NCBI GenBank assembly: GCA_966248875.1
Contig: CBINBI010000006.1
Coordinates: forward strand, 1 to 64,000
DNA from: Dokdonella_A sp966248875
Lineage (GTDB): Bacteria > Pseudomonadota > Gammaproteobacteria > Xanthomonadales > Rhodanobacteraceae
Length of the DNA stretch: 64,000 bases
Reading direction: 5' to 3'
Shown here: piece by piece, positions 49,298 through 58,189 of the stretch
Layout of the letters: each line of letters begins with the position of its first letter
Numbering within the stretch: position 1 is the first letter of the stretch
Notes under the pieces: generated by a model
The model's input: the letters and a program-made list of their open reading frames with translations, nothing else
Databases searched by the model: none
Told to the model about the DNA's origin: nothing
Made by a program: the position numbers and the translations under genes

Positions 49298-50839
49298 ATG
49301 AACGGCGGGATGAACCGGCCTGCCGTTCAGATTCGCAAGCTCTCCGATCAGCTCGTGCTCCTTCGCCACCGTCTTCCGCAGTTTGCTTCGGCCTTCGTCA
49401 TCCTCGCCGCGGTCCTTCTCTACGTCGCCTGCAGCCACCACGAATCGGAAACTCCGCGCGCCGCGGTCACGCCGCTGCTGCGCCCTCCGCTGACGCCGCT
49501 TTTCGACGATCTGGAACGGCGCACGTTCAACTATTTCTGGGAGACGGCGAATCCCGACACCGGCCTGATCCCCGACCGCTACCCGTACACCGAGCCGTTC
49601 TCCAGCATCGCCGCGATCGGCTTCGGGCTCACCGCCTACGGCATCGGCGTCGAACGCGGCTACGTCACGCGCGAGCAGGCCGTGCAACGCACGCTGGCGA
49701 CGCTGCGCTTTCTCGAAGGCGCGCCACAGGGCTCACGTGCCGAGGGCATGTCCGGCTATCACGGCTTCTTCTATCACTTCCTCGATCTCCAGACCGGCGC
49801 GCGCTACGCCGACTGGGTCGAGCTCTCGTCGGTCGATACGGCGCTGCTGCTCGGCGGCGTTTTGTTCTCGCAGTCGTACTTCGACCGGAACACGCCCGAG
49901 GAAAAGGAAATCCGCCGCCTCGCCGACACGATCTACCGCCGCGTCGAATGGCCGTGGATGCAGGTGCGGGCGCCTTTGATCTCGATGGGCTGGATGCCCA
50001 AGCACGGATACATCCCGTACGACTGGCAGGGCTACAACGAAGGCATGCTGATCTATGTGCTCGCGCTCGGCTCGCCGACGCAGGGCGTCGGCAGCGACGC
50101 GTGGACTGCATGGACGAAGAGCTACGAGCGTGCCTGGGGCACGTTCCAGCAGCAGGAATACCTCGGCTTCGCGCCGCTGTTCGGCCATCAGTACTCGCAC
50201 GTCTGGATCGACTTCCGCGGCATCCAGGACAAGTACATGCGCGAGCGCGGCTTCGACTACTTCGAGAACAGCCGCCGCGCCACCTATGCCCAGCGCGCGT
50301 ACGCGATCGCGAATCCGATGGGTTGGAAGCTCTACGGCGAGAACGTCTGGGGCCTCACGGCGAGCGACGGCCCGGCCGGTACTTCGCAGGACTACGCCGG
50401 AACGGTCCGCGCCTTCCGCCACTATTCCGCGCGCGGCGCCGGCATCGCCGACGCGTTCGACGACGGCACCATCGCGCCCACCGCGGCCGCGGCTTCGCTG
50501 CCGTTCGCGCCGGAGATCGTGATTCCGGCCGTGGAGGAAATGCACAAGCTGTTCGGCGAGCAGATCTATTCGACGTACGGCTTCCTCGACGCATTCAACC
50601 CGAGCTTCACCTACGACGTGCCGCTCAAGACCGGCCATCTGGTTCCGGGCTTCGGCTGGGTCGCGAGCGACTACATCGGCATCGACCAGGGGCCTATCAT
50701 CGCGATGATCGAGAACTATCGCGACGACTTCGTCTGGAAGGTCATGCGCAGGAATCCGTACATCCGCCGCGGCCTGGAGCGAGCGGGCTTCACGGGGGGC
50801 TGGCTCGACGAGCCGGCCGAGCGGGTGGCCGCGCGGTGA
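49298..50839 (+). CDS. GH144-like ("glucoamylase family") exported glycoside hydrolase
   Basis: A 513-residue protein of the PF10091 glycoamylase family, whose characterised members in GH144 are endo-beta-1,2-glucanases. A hydrophobic N-terminal segment ends in L-Y-V-A-C, an imperfect lipobox. The (alpha/alpha)6 body shows R-T-F-N-Y-F-W-E-T-A-N-P-D-T-G-L, G-M-S-G-Y-H-G-F-F-Y-H-F, W-Q-G-Y-N-E-G-M and N-P-V/M-G-W-K-L-Y-G-E-N-V-W-G-L-T-A-S-D-G-P. Start could be 49298 or 49310. Next to a sugar ABC importer, it probably makes oligosaccharides in the periplasm. The beta-1,2 linkage is family-based inference. Confidence 0.8.
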   Translation: MNGGMNRPAVQIRKLSDQLVLLRHRLPQFASAFVILAAVLLYVACSHHESETPRAAVTPLLRPPLTPLFDDLERRTFNYFWETANPDTGLIPDRYPYTEPFSSIAAIGFGLTAYGIGVERGYVTREQAVQRTLATLRFLEGAPQGSRAEGMSGYHGFFYHFLDLQTGARYADWVELSSVDTALLLGGVLFSQSYFDRNTPEEKEIRRLADTIYRRVEWPWMQVRAPLISMGWMPKHGYIPYDWQGYNEGMLIYVLALGSPTQGVGSDAWTAWTKSYERAWGTFQQQEYLGFAPLFGHQYSHVWIDFRGIQDKYMRERGFDYFENSRRATYAQRAYAIANPMGWKLYGENVWGLTASDGPAGTSQDYAGTVRAFRHYSARGAGIADAFDDGTIAPTAAAASLPFAPEIVIPAVEEMHKLFGEQIYSTYGFLDAFNPSFTYDVPLKTGHLVPGFGWVASDYIGIDQGPIIAMIENYRDDFVWKVMRRNPYIRRGLERAGFTGGWLDEPAERVAAR

Positions 50840-50865
50840 GCCTCGGCGCGCGCTCGCGATGCGCG

Positions 50866-52212
50866 ATGCGCGGGCTCCTGCTGCTCGCGTGCGCGACGCT
50901 GCCGATCGCCGCATGCAGCCGCCACGCGAGCGACGTCACCGTCGTCCGATTCTGGACCATCGGCCGCGAAGGGGAAGTCGTGCGCGAGCTGCTCGACGAC
51001 TTCGAGCGGACGCACCCGGGCGTGCGCGTCGAGAACCAGCAGGTGCCGCTGACGGCCGCGCACGAGAAGCTGCTCACGGCGTTCGCGGGCGACGCGCTGC
51101 CCGACCTCGGCCAGCTCGGCAACACGTGGATTCCGGAGCTCGCGACACTCGGCGCGCTCGAGCCGCTCGACGGTTACGTGGCCGCCTCGGACAAGGTGCC
51201 ACAGGAAGATTATTTCGCCGGCATCTGGGACACCAACGTCATCGACGGTCGCCTTTACGGCGTTCCTTGGTACATCGACACGCGCCTCCTCTTCTATCGC
51301 AAGGACCTGCTCGCGCGCGCCGGGTTCGCCGAGCCGCCGCGCGACTGGGAGGCATGGAAGCGCGCGCTCGCCGCCGTCAAGGCGACGGCCGGCGCCGGCA
51401 ACTACGCAATTCTGCTGCCGCTCAACGAGTTCGAGCCGCTGCTCAATCTCGCCGTGCAGGAGCCCGATCCGCTGCTGCGCGACAACGACACGCGCGGCAA
51501 TTTCGAGAGCCCCGGCTTCCGCCGCGCGTTCGACTTCTACGTCGAGATGTTCCGCCGTGGCTGGGCGCCGCCGATGAGCAATCAGGAGATCTCGAACGTC
51601 TGGGACGAGTTCGCGCGCGGCTTCTACACGTTCTACATAACCGGGCCCTGGAACGTCGGCGAGTTCCGCCATCGCCTGCCGGCCGAGCTGCAGGACGACT
51701 GGGCCACCGCGCCGCTGCCGGGCCCCGACGGCCCGGGCGCGGCGATCGGCGGCGGCTCCAGCCTGGTGCTGTTCTCGAATTCGAAGCACAAGCGCGAAGT
51801 CTGGCAGCTGATCGAATTCCTCTCGCAGCCCGAGCAGCAGCGCCGCTTTCACGCGCTCTGCGGCGATCTGCCGCCGCGGCGCAGCAGCTGGGACGATCCC
51901 GCGCTCGCCAACGACGAGCATGCGAAGGCGTTCCGCGACCAGCTCGAACGTGTCAAGCCGACGCCCAAGGTTCCCGAGTGGGAGCGCATCGCGCAGCAGA
52001 TGCGGCTTGCGTCCGAACGCGTGATTCGCGGCGGGGAAAGCGTGGACGCCGCACTGCGCGACCTCGACGCGCGCACGGACGAAATTCTCGAGAAACGCCG
52101 CTGGATGCTGCAGCGGCGAGCCAAGGCATCGCTCACGCTTGCGCTGCCCTCGCCTGCACAGCCTTCTTCGCAGCCCAAAGAGGCCGCCGCGCAGCAGCGC
52201 CTGCCGCCATGA
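50866..52212 (+). CDS. ABC sugar-binding lipoprotein
   Basis: A 448-residue extracellular solute-binding protein, family 1. Lipoprotein signal with I-A-A-C lipobox (Cys17). The body has the usual motifs (V-R-F-W-T-I-G-R-E-G-E, A-L-P-D-L-G-Q-L-G-N-T-W-I-P-E, G-V-P-W-Y-I-D-T-R-L-L-F-Y-R-K). The ATG at 50866 lies 26 bases after the glycosidase stop. Its stop overlaps the permease start (ATGA). Confidence 0.92.
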   Translation: MRGLLLLACATLPIAACSRHASDVTVVRFWTIGREGEVVRELLDDFERTHPGVRVENQQVPLTAAHEKLLTAFAGDALPDLGQLGNTWIPELATLGALEPLDGYVAASDKVPQEDYFAGIWDTNVIDGRLYGVPWYIDTRLLFYRKDLLARAGFAEPPRDWEAWKRALAAVKATAGAGNYAILLPLNEFEPLLNLAVQEPDPLLRDNDTRGNFESPGFRRAFDFYVEMFRRGWAPPMSNQEISNVWDEFARGFYTFYITGPWNVGEFRHRLPAELQDDWATAPLPGPDGPGAAIGGGSSLVLFSNSKHKREVWQLIEFLSQPEQQRRFHALCGDLPPRRSSWDDPALANDEHAKAFRDQLERVKPTPKVPEWERIAQQMRLASERVIRGGESVDAALRDLDARTDEILEKRRWMLQRRAKASLTLALPSPAQPSSQPKEAAAQQRLPP

Positions 52213-53087
52213 ACGAGCGCCGCGCTGCCTGGACCTTCGTCGCGCCCGCGCTCTCTGTCATCGGCGCGTTCTTTCTCGTGCCCGTGCTCGCCGCGCTCGC
52301 GCTCAGCCTGACGGATTTCGATCTCTATGCGCTTGCCGATCTCCGCAATCTGCGCTTCGTCTGGCTCGGCAACTACATCGATGTGCTGAGAACGCCGCTG
52401 TTCTGGAAGTCGCTGGGCAACACGTTCTATTTCGTGCTGGCCGGCGTGCCGCTCTCGATCGCACTCTCACTCGGCGCCGCGCTGCTGCTCGATTCGAAGC
52501 TCGCCCGCTTCCGGGGCTTTTTCCGCACCGCCCTGTTCGCGCCCGTCGTGACGACGGTCGTCGCCGTCGCGGTGATCTGGCGCTATCTCTTCCACACGCG
52601 CTATGGCCTCATCAACTACGCGCTCGCGAAGATCGGCATCGCGCCGATCGACTGGCTCGGCGATCCGCACTGGTCGATGCCGGCCATCATCCTGTTCGCC
52701 GTGTGGAAGAACTTCGGCTACAACATGATCATCCTGCTCGCCGCGTTGCAGGGCATTCCGCGCGATCTCTACGAGGCCGCCCACATCGACGGCGCATCGC
52801 TGGTGCAGCGGCTGCGCCACATTACTCTGCCGATGCTGCGGCCGGCGCTGCTGCTCGTCGCCATCATCACGGTGTCGGGCTATTTCCAACTCTTCGCGGA
52901 ACCTTATGTGATGACGCTCGGCGGGCCGCTGCAGAGCACAGTGAGCGTGCTTTATTTCATGTACGAGGAAGGCTTCACCTGGTGGAGCCTAGGCCGCGCG
53001 TCCGCGATCGCGTTCCTGCTGTTCGCGCTGATCCTCGCGTCGACGCTTCTGCTGCTGCGCGCCGGCCGGCGTGGAGAAGCCGCATGA
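52209..53087 (+). CDS. ABC sugar permease (MalF/UgpA type)
   Basis: A 292-residue six-helix permease. The EAA loop for ATPase contact reads E-A-A-H-I-D-G-A-S, continuing to I-T-L-P-M-L-R-P. Overlaps the preceding and following genes by four bases each, showing strong coupling within the SBP-permease-permease set. Confidence 0.92.
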   Translation: MNERRAAWTFVAPALSVIGAFFLVPVLAALALSLTDFDLYALADLRNLRFVWLGNYIDVLRTPLFWKSLGNTFYFVLAGVPLSIALSLGAALLLDSKLARFRGFFRTALFAPVVTTVVAVAVIWRYLFHTRYGLINYALAKIGIAPIDWLGDPHWSMPAIILFAVWKNFGYNMIILLAALQGIPRDLYEAAHIDGASLVQRLRHITLPMLRPALLLVAIITVSGYFQLFAEPYVMTLGGPLQSTVSVLYFMYEEGFTWWSLGRASAIAFLLFALILASTLLLLRAGRRGEAA

Positions 53088-53908
53088 ACGCGCCGCGCTG
53101 GCAGACCGTGCTCGTGAATGTGACGCTCGTGCTGCTCGCGCTTTTCGCGCTGTTTCCGCTGCTCTGGATGGTGTCGGTTTCGTTCATGCGCCCCGGCGAG
53201 GCGAGCTCGCTGCCGCCGCCGCTGTTGCCGGAAGCGGCGACTCTCGCTAACTACCGCGAGCTGTTCGGGCGTGCCGGCATGGGCCGCTATCTCATCAACA
53301 GCCTGCTGATCGCGAGCGCGACCACCGCGCTCGCGATCTTCTTCAATCTCGCCGCCGGCTACGCCTTCGCCAAGCTCCGGTTCGCCGGGCGCGAGCGCCT
53401 GTTCCGGACCTTGCTGGGCGCGCTCGTGATTCCGGCCCAGGTCGCGATGATTCCGCTGTTCCTGATGATGAAAGGGCTCGGCCTCGTCAACAGCTACGGC
53501 GGCGTCATCGTGCCGGCGATGGCGAGCGTGTTCGGCATCTTCCTCGTGCGCCAGTACGCGCGCTCGATTCCCGACGAGCTGCTCGAAGCCGCGCGCATGG
53601 ACGGCGCCGGCGAATGGCGCATCTTCGCGACCATCGTGCTGCCGCTGCTGAAGCCGATCATCGTCACGCTCGCCATTTTTACATTCCTCGCAAGCTGGAA
53701 TGATTTCATGTGGCCCCTGATCGTGCTGAGCGACGCGGCCCGACAGACGGCGCCGGTCGCGCTCGCCGCGCTGTCGCGCGAGCACGTGCAGGACAACGAG
53801 CTGATGATGGCGGGCTCGGTTGTGACGATACTGCCGGTGCTGGTGCTCTTCCTCGCGCTGCAGCGCCACTATCTCGCGGGCCTTCTGCTCGGCAGTGTGA
53901 AGGGTTGA
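53084..53908 (+). CDS. ABC sugar permease (MalG/UgpE type)
   Basis: A 274-residue permease with six membrane segments and the EAA loop E-A-A-R-M-D-G-A-G followed by L-P-L-L-K-P. Pairs with the upstream permease. The ATPase is not in this run; a matching MsmX/UgpC-type ATPase lies 5.9 kb downstream behind a LacI site. Confidence 0.92.
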   Translation: MNAPRWQTVLVNVTLVLLALFALFPLLWMVSVSFMRPGEASSLPPPLLPEAATLANYRELFGRAGMGRYLINSLLIASATTALAIFFNLAAGYAFAKLRFAGRERLFRTLLGALVIPAQVAMIPLFLMMKGLGLVNSYGGVIVPAMASVFGIFLVRQYARSIPDELLEAARMDGAGEWRIFATIVLPLLKPIIVTLAIFTFLASWNDFMWPLIVLSDAARQTAPVALAALSREHVQDNELMMAGSVVTILPVLVLFLALQRHYLAGLLLGSVKG

Positions 53909-53910
53909 GC

Positions 53911-56900
53911 GTGCGGCCTCGCATCGTGATTTCGCTGCTCGCGGCGTGCGCCCTGCGCGCCTTCGCGGCTCCGGCTGCAGACAAGGCGCTCGTGCTCGAC
54001 GATTTCTCCGATCCGGCCGCATGGACCGCCGTCGCGTCCGATCAGGTCAGCGCGAGCCTGCGCGCAATCGAGGGCGTGCACGGACCGGCGCTCTGCCTCG
54101 ATTTCGACTTTCACGGTGTCTCGGGCTACGCCGCGATGCGCCGCCCTCTCCGCATCGACTACCCGGTCGACTACGAGTTCGATTTCAGCGTGCGCGGCAG
54201 CGGACCGGACAACGCGCTGCAGTTCAAGCTCGCCGACGCGAGCAGCGAGAATGTCTGGTGGGTCAACCGCGCCGACTTCGAGTTTCCCGATGCATGGACC
54301 CCGCTGCGCTACAGGAAGCGTCATATCGCCTTCGCCTGGGGACCGGCGACGGACCGCACGCTGCGTCGCAGTGAGTCGCTCGAGCTCACCGTCTATGCCG
54401 TCGGTGGCGGGCGTGGCGAAGTCTGTTTCGACGATCTCGTGCTCCGCGAGCGGACGCCGCCGCCGGCCACGCCACCGCGGCCCGTCGCAAGTGCGTCATC
54501 ATCATCACCGGATGCGCCGGCCTCGGCAGCCGTCGATGGAAATCCGGATACGTTCTGGCAGAGCGGCGACGCCGGCGCCGCCACGCAGACACTGACGCTC
54601 GATCTCGGCTACGAGCGCGAGTTCGGCGGGCTCGTGCTGCGCTGGCACGGCGCACGCCACGCGCAACGCTACGAGGTGGCGCTGTCCGACGACGCACGAC
54701 ATTGGCGCACCGTGCGCAGGGTCGTCGACGGCAACGGCGGCGCCGATCCTTTGTACCTGCCGGAATCTGAAGCGCGATACCTGCGCCTGGACATGCGCGG
54801 CTCGAAATCTCCCTACGCGCTGGACGAAGTCGAGATCAAGGATCTCGCCTTCGGCGCGTCGGCCAATGCGTTCTTCGCCGAGCTCGCGAAATCCGCGCCA
54901 CGCGGCTTTTATCCGCGCGGCTTCTATGGCGAGCAGACCTACTGGACCGTCGTCGGCGTCGACGGCGGGCAGGAAACCGGGCTTTTGTCCGAGGATGGTG
55001 CCATCGAAGTCGCGAGAGGCGGATTCTCGATCGCCCCGTTCATCATCGATGCGCGCGGCGCGCTCACGAGCTGGGTGGACGTCGCGATCGAGCATACGCT
55101 GCGCGACCGTTACCTGCCCATTCCGAGCGTGCGCTGGCGCCATGACGCGTTCACGCTGACCACGACCGCGTTCGCCGAAGGCGAGCGCGGCAACTCAAGG
55201 CTCCTTGCACGCTACACGATCGAGAATACGACGGACGCGCCGGAGAACCTCACGCTCGCGCTGGTCGTGCAGCCGTTCCAGGTCAACCCGGCCGTGCAGT
55301 TTCTCAACACGCCGGGCGGCGTCAGCCCGATCCGCGAGCTTGCGCTCGGCGACACCATCAAGGTCGATGGCAGGCTGCGCGCGTATCCGCTCGAAGCGCC
55401 GGACGATGCGTTCGCGACCACCTTCGATGCGGGCATGGCATTCGAACAGCTCGCACGCATCGCGACGGACGCGCACCGCGATCGCGCTACCTCGCGGGCG
55501 CCGCAAGCGATGACCCGTGACGACACCGGACTTGCCTCGGGTGCGTTGCTCTACCGCATCGCGCTGCAACCGCACGGGTCACGCACGATCGGCCTCGTCA
55601 TTCCACTCGACGGCGCACCGCAACGACCAATGCTCGCCCGCAGCGCAACGTCTCTGCAGTGGCTGACCGCCCGCGAGGAGGCCGTCGCCACGCAACGGCA
55701 CGCGAGGCTCGACGGTGTCGGAATCCGCGTGCCGCCCGTCGCCCAGCCGCTGGCCGATACCTTGCGGACGGCGCTCGCGCACATGTTGATCAGCCGCGAC
55801 GGTCCGGCGCTGCGGCCCGGCACGCGCGCGTACGCGCGCTCATGGATACGCGACGGTGCGATGATGTCGTCCGCGCTGCTGCGCCTCGGCCGCGAGGATG
55901 CCGCGCGCGACTATCTCGAGTGGTACGCGCCGTACCAGTTCAGGAACGGAAAAGTGCCGTGCTGCGTCGACGCGCGCGGCTCCGACCCGGTGCCGGAAAA
56001 CGACAGCCACGGCGAGCTGATCCATCTCGCCTACGATGTCTACCGCTACACCGGCGACGGCGCGCTGCTCGAGTCGACCTGGCCGCATGTCGACGCCGCG
56101 GTGAAGTACATGGACGAGCTTCGCGCGAGCGAACGCACCGGTGCGAACCGCGAACGCGGCCGGCAGGCGTTCTACGGCCTGATGCCGGCTTCGATCAGCC
56201 ACGAAGGCTATTCGGCCAAGCCGATGCACTCGTACTGGGACGATTTCTGGGCGCTGATCGGTTACGACGACGCCGTCCGCATTGCCGAAGTGCTCGGCAG
56301 AGCCGGCGACGCTGCCCGCATCGCGCGCTCGCGCGATGAATTCCGCGGCGATCTCTACGCCTCGATCCAGCGCGCCGTCGCCGATCACGGCATCGACTAT
56401 CTTCCCGGCTGCGCCGAGCTCGGCGATTTCGACGCGACCTCGACGACGATCGCGCTGTCGCCGGCCGGGCAGCAGGCGAGCCTGCCGCAGGATCTGCTGC
56501 ACAACACGTTCGAACGCTACTGGCAGCAGTTCACCGACCGCCGCGACAGTGCGCGCTGGAAGGACTACACGCCCTACGAATGGCGCACGGTCGGTACATT
56601 CGTGAGACTCGGCTGGCGCGAGCGCGCGCTCGAGGCGATCGATTTCTTCATGCACGACCGGCGTCCTGCCGGCTGGAACCAGTGGGCCGAGGTCGTCGGC
56701 CGCGATCCGCGCGAATCGCGCTTCGTCGGTGACATGCCGCACGGCTGGGTCGCATCGGACTTCATCCGCTCGGTGCTCGATCTTTTCGCCTACGAGCGCG
56801 CAGCCGACCGTTCGCTGGTGATCGCCGCCGGCATTCCGGCCGCGTGGCTGGACGACGACGGCGTCGCGATCGAAAACCTGCGCACGCCGTACGGCAGGCT

Positions 56901-57132
56901 CGGCTACTCGCTCGCGCGAACTGCAAACGGCGTGCTGCGACTCGACATTCGCTCGGACGGACTTCGACTTCCCGAAGGCGGCATCGTGTTTCCCTGGCTC
57001 GACGGCGGACCGCCACCGGAGGCGCGCGTGAATGGGCATGCGGCCGCGTGGGAGAACGGCGAGCTGCGCATCCGCACGCTGCCCGCACGGGTCGAGATCG
57101 CTGCGAAAGGCGCGCAGCCGCGCTATCACTAG
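53911..57132 (+). CDS. Large exported protein: two carbohydrate-binding domains and a six-hairpin glycosidase-like domain
   Basis: A 1073-residue protein with a signal peptide (about 1-19). Residues 25-180 form a jelly-roll, carbohydrate-binding-like module (L-D-D-F-S-D-P-A-A-W), and 185-310 an F5/8 C (discoidin, CBM32-type) domain with D-G-N-P-D-T-F-W-Q-S. A beta-sandwich region and an (alpha/alpha)6 barrel follow, with R-S-W-I-R-D-G-A-M near 645-655 as the likely active-site loop. No GH family is confidently named. The GTG at 53911, two bases after the permease stop, is chosen because the signal peptide begins there. It ends sharing CTAG with the convergent glucokinase gene. Confidence 0.8.
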   Translation: MRPRIVISLLAACALRAFAAPAADKALVLDDFSDPAAWTAVASDQVSASLRAIEGVHGPALCLDFDFHGVSGYAAMRRPLRIDYPVDYEFDFSVRGSGPDNALQFKLADASSENVWWVNRADFEFPDAWTPLRYRKRHIAFAWGPATDRTLRRSESLELTVYAVGGGRGEVCFDDLVLRERTPPPATPPRPVASASSSSPDAPASAAVDGNPDTFWQSGDAGAATQTLTLDLGYEREFGGLVLRWHGARHAQRYEVALSDDARHWRTVRRVVDGNGGADPLYLPESEARYLRLDMRGSKSPYALDEVEIKDLAFGASANAFFAELAKSAPRGFYPRGFYGEQTYWTVVGVDGGQETGLLSEDGAIEVARGGFSIAPFIIDARGALTSWVDVAIEHTLRDRYLPIPSVRWRHDAFTLTTTAFAEGERGNSRLLARYTIENTTDAPENLTLALVVQPFQVNPAVQFLNTPGGVSPIRELALGDTIKVDGRLRAYPLEAPDDAFATTFDAGMAFEQLARIATDAHRDRATSRAPQAMTRDDTGLASGALLYRIALQPHGSRTIGLVIPLDGAPQRPMLARSATSLQWLTAREEAVATQRHARLDGVGIRVPPVAQPLADTLRTALAHMLISRDGPALRPGTRAYARSWIRDGAMMSSALLRLGREDAARDYLEWYAPYQFRNGKVPCCVDARGSDPVPENDSHGELIHLAYDVYRYTGDGALLESTWPHVDAAVKYMDELRASERTGANRERGRQAFYGLMPASISHEGYSAKPMHSYWDDFWALIGYDDAVRIAEVLGRAGDAARIARSRDEFRGDLYASIQRAVADHGIDYLPGCAELGDFDATSTTIALSPAGQQASLPQDLLHNTFERYWQQFTDRRDSARWKDYTPYEWRTVGTFVRLGWRERALEAIDFFMHDRRPAGWNQWAEVVGRDPRESRFVGDMPHGWVASDFIRSVLDLFAYERAADRSLVIAAGIPAAWLDDDGVAIENLRTPYGRLGYSLARTANGVLRLDIRSDGLRLPEGGIVFPWLDGGPPPEARVNGHAAAWENGELRIRTLPARVEIAAKGAQPRYH

Positions 57133-58136
57133 CGTTCCAGCGCCAGCACGCTTCTTCCCGATTCGATCAGCGCGAACGCGGCGGCGCCGAGCAGGCCCGC
57201 GTCGGCGTGCAGCACGATCGAGGCGGGTACGCGCGCCATCGCCGACGCGAACCGTCCCTTCGCCTCGAAGCGCGTGCGGAACGCGCCGGCGGCGAGCCAG
57301 TGTTCGAGCCGCGGCGCGAGGCCACCGGTGAGGTAGACACCGTCCCACGCACCGAAAACGAGTGCGAGATCGCCGGCGACCGAGCCCAGGATCGCGCAGA
57401 ACCGCTCGACGGCGCGACGGCAATCGTCATCGTCGTCGGCATGACGTGTGACGTCCTCGGGCGTCGACATCCGCACCGGGGTGCCGCCGATTTCGCACAG
57501 CACCTCGTACAGATTCAACAGCCCGCTGCCGCACAGGAGCCGCTCGTTCGAGACGCGGCCGAAGCGCGCGGCGAGTCGGCGCAGGATCTCGATCTCCTCG
57601 GCATCGCCGGGTGCGAAACCCGCGTGGCCACCTTCGGTTTCGAGCGCGGTCAGCCGCGCGTCGCGCACGAGCAGCGCGCCGACGCCGAGGCCGGTGCCGG
57701 GGCCGACGATCGCGAATGCGCGCGACGTGGCAGCATCGAGCGCCGGCGGCTCGGGCGCACCGAGCGGACGCAGGTCGCTGCGCTTCAGCAGCGGCACCGA
57801 GAGCGCCATCGCGGCGAAGTCGTTGATCAGCGTCGCTCGCTTGAAGCCGAATGCCGCTTCGATGCGCGCGCTGGAGATCACCCACGGCAGGTTCGTCAGG
57901 CGCACTTCGCCGCCGACGCGCGGACCCGCCGCGGCGATCACGATCGACTTGGGCCTCGAAGCGGTCTCATCGAGATATCGGCGCGCCGCATCGGAGAAGC
58001 CGGCGAACTCGGCAGCGCGAAAGCGCCGGTCGCTGCCGGCGACGATCGGCTCGGCCGCAGCGACATCGACCAGCGCGAAGCGCACGTGCGTGCCGCCGAC
58101 GTCCGCGACGAGGACCGGGCCATTCGCTGCATTCAT
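57129..58136 (-). CDS. glk: Glucokinase
   Basis: A 335-residue Glk-type hexokinase phosphorylating glucose with ATP. The phosphate-1 motif is V-A-D-V-G-G-T-H-V-R-F-A; L-I-N-D-F-A-A holds the catalytic aspartate; V-G-P-G-T-G-L-G-V-G and T-E-G-G-H-A-G-F complete the site. The ATG at 58136 fits the family; an upstream one adds nine residues. It follows the beta-glucosidase gene by 53 bases on the same strand. Confidence 0.93.
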   Translation of the reverse strand: MNAANGPVLVADVGGTHVRFALVDVAAAEPIVAGSDRRFRAAEFAGFSDAARRYLDETASRPKSIVIAAAGPRVGGEVRLTNLPWVISSARIEAAFGFKRATLINDFAAMALSVPLLKRSDLRPLGAPEPPALDAATSRAFAIVGPGTGLGVGALLVRDARLTALETEGGHAGFAPGDAEEIEILRRLAARFGRVSNERLLCGSGLLNLYEVLCEIGGTPVRMSTPEDVTRHADDDDDCRRAVERFCAILGSVAGDLALVFGAWDGVYLTGGLAPRLEHWLAAGAFRTRFEAKGRFASAMARVPASIVLHADAGLLGAAAFALIESGRSVLALER

Positions 58137-58189
58137 GCGATCCACCGCTGCTGCGACCGGCACACGCTACCGGCCCGTTCGCCGTCGCG

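Noticed and set aside
50859..53087. A 742-codon plus-strand frame beginning just before the sugar-binding protein
   Set aside because: The first 450 codons are a wrong-frame reading of the binding protein; the real gene in this frame is the permease at 52209.
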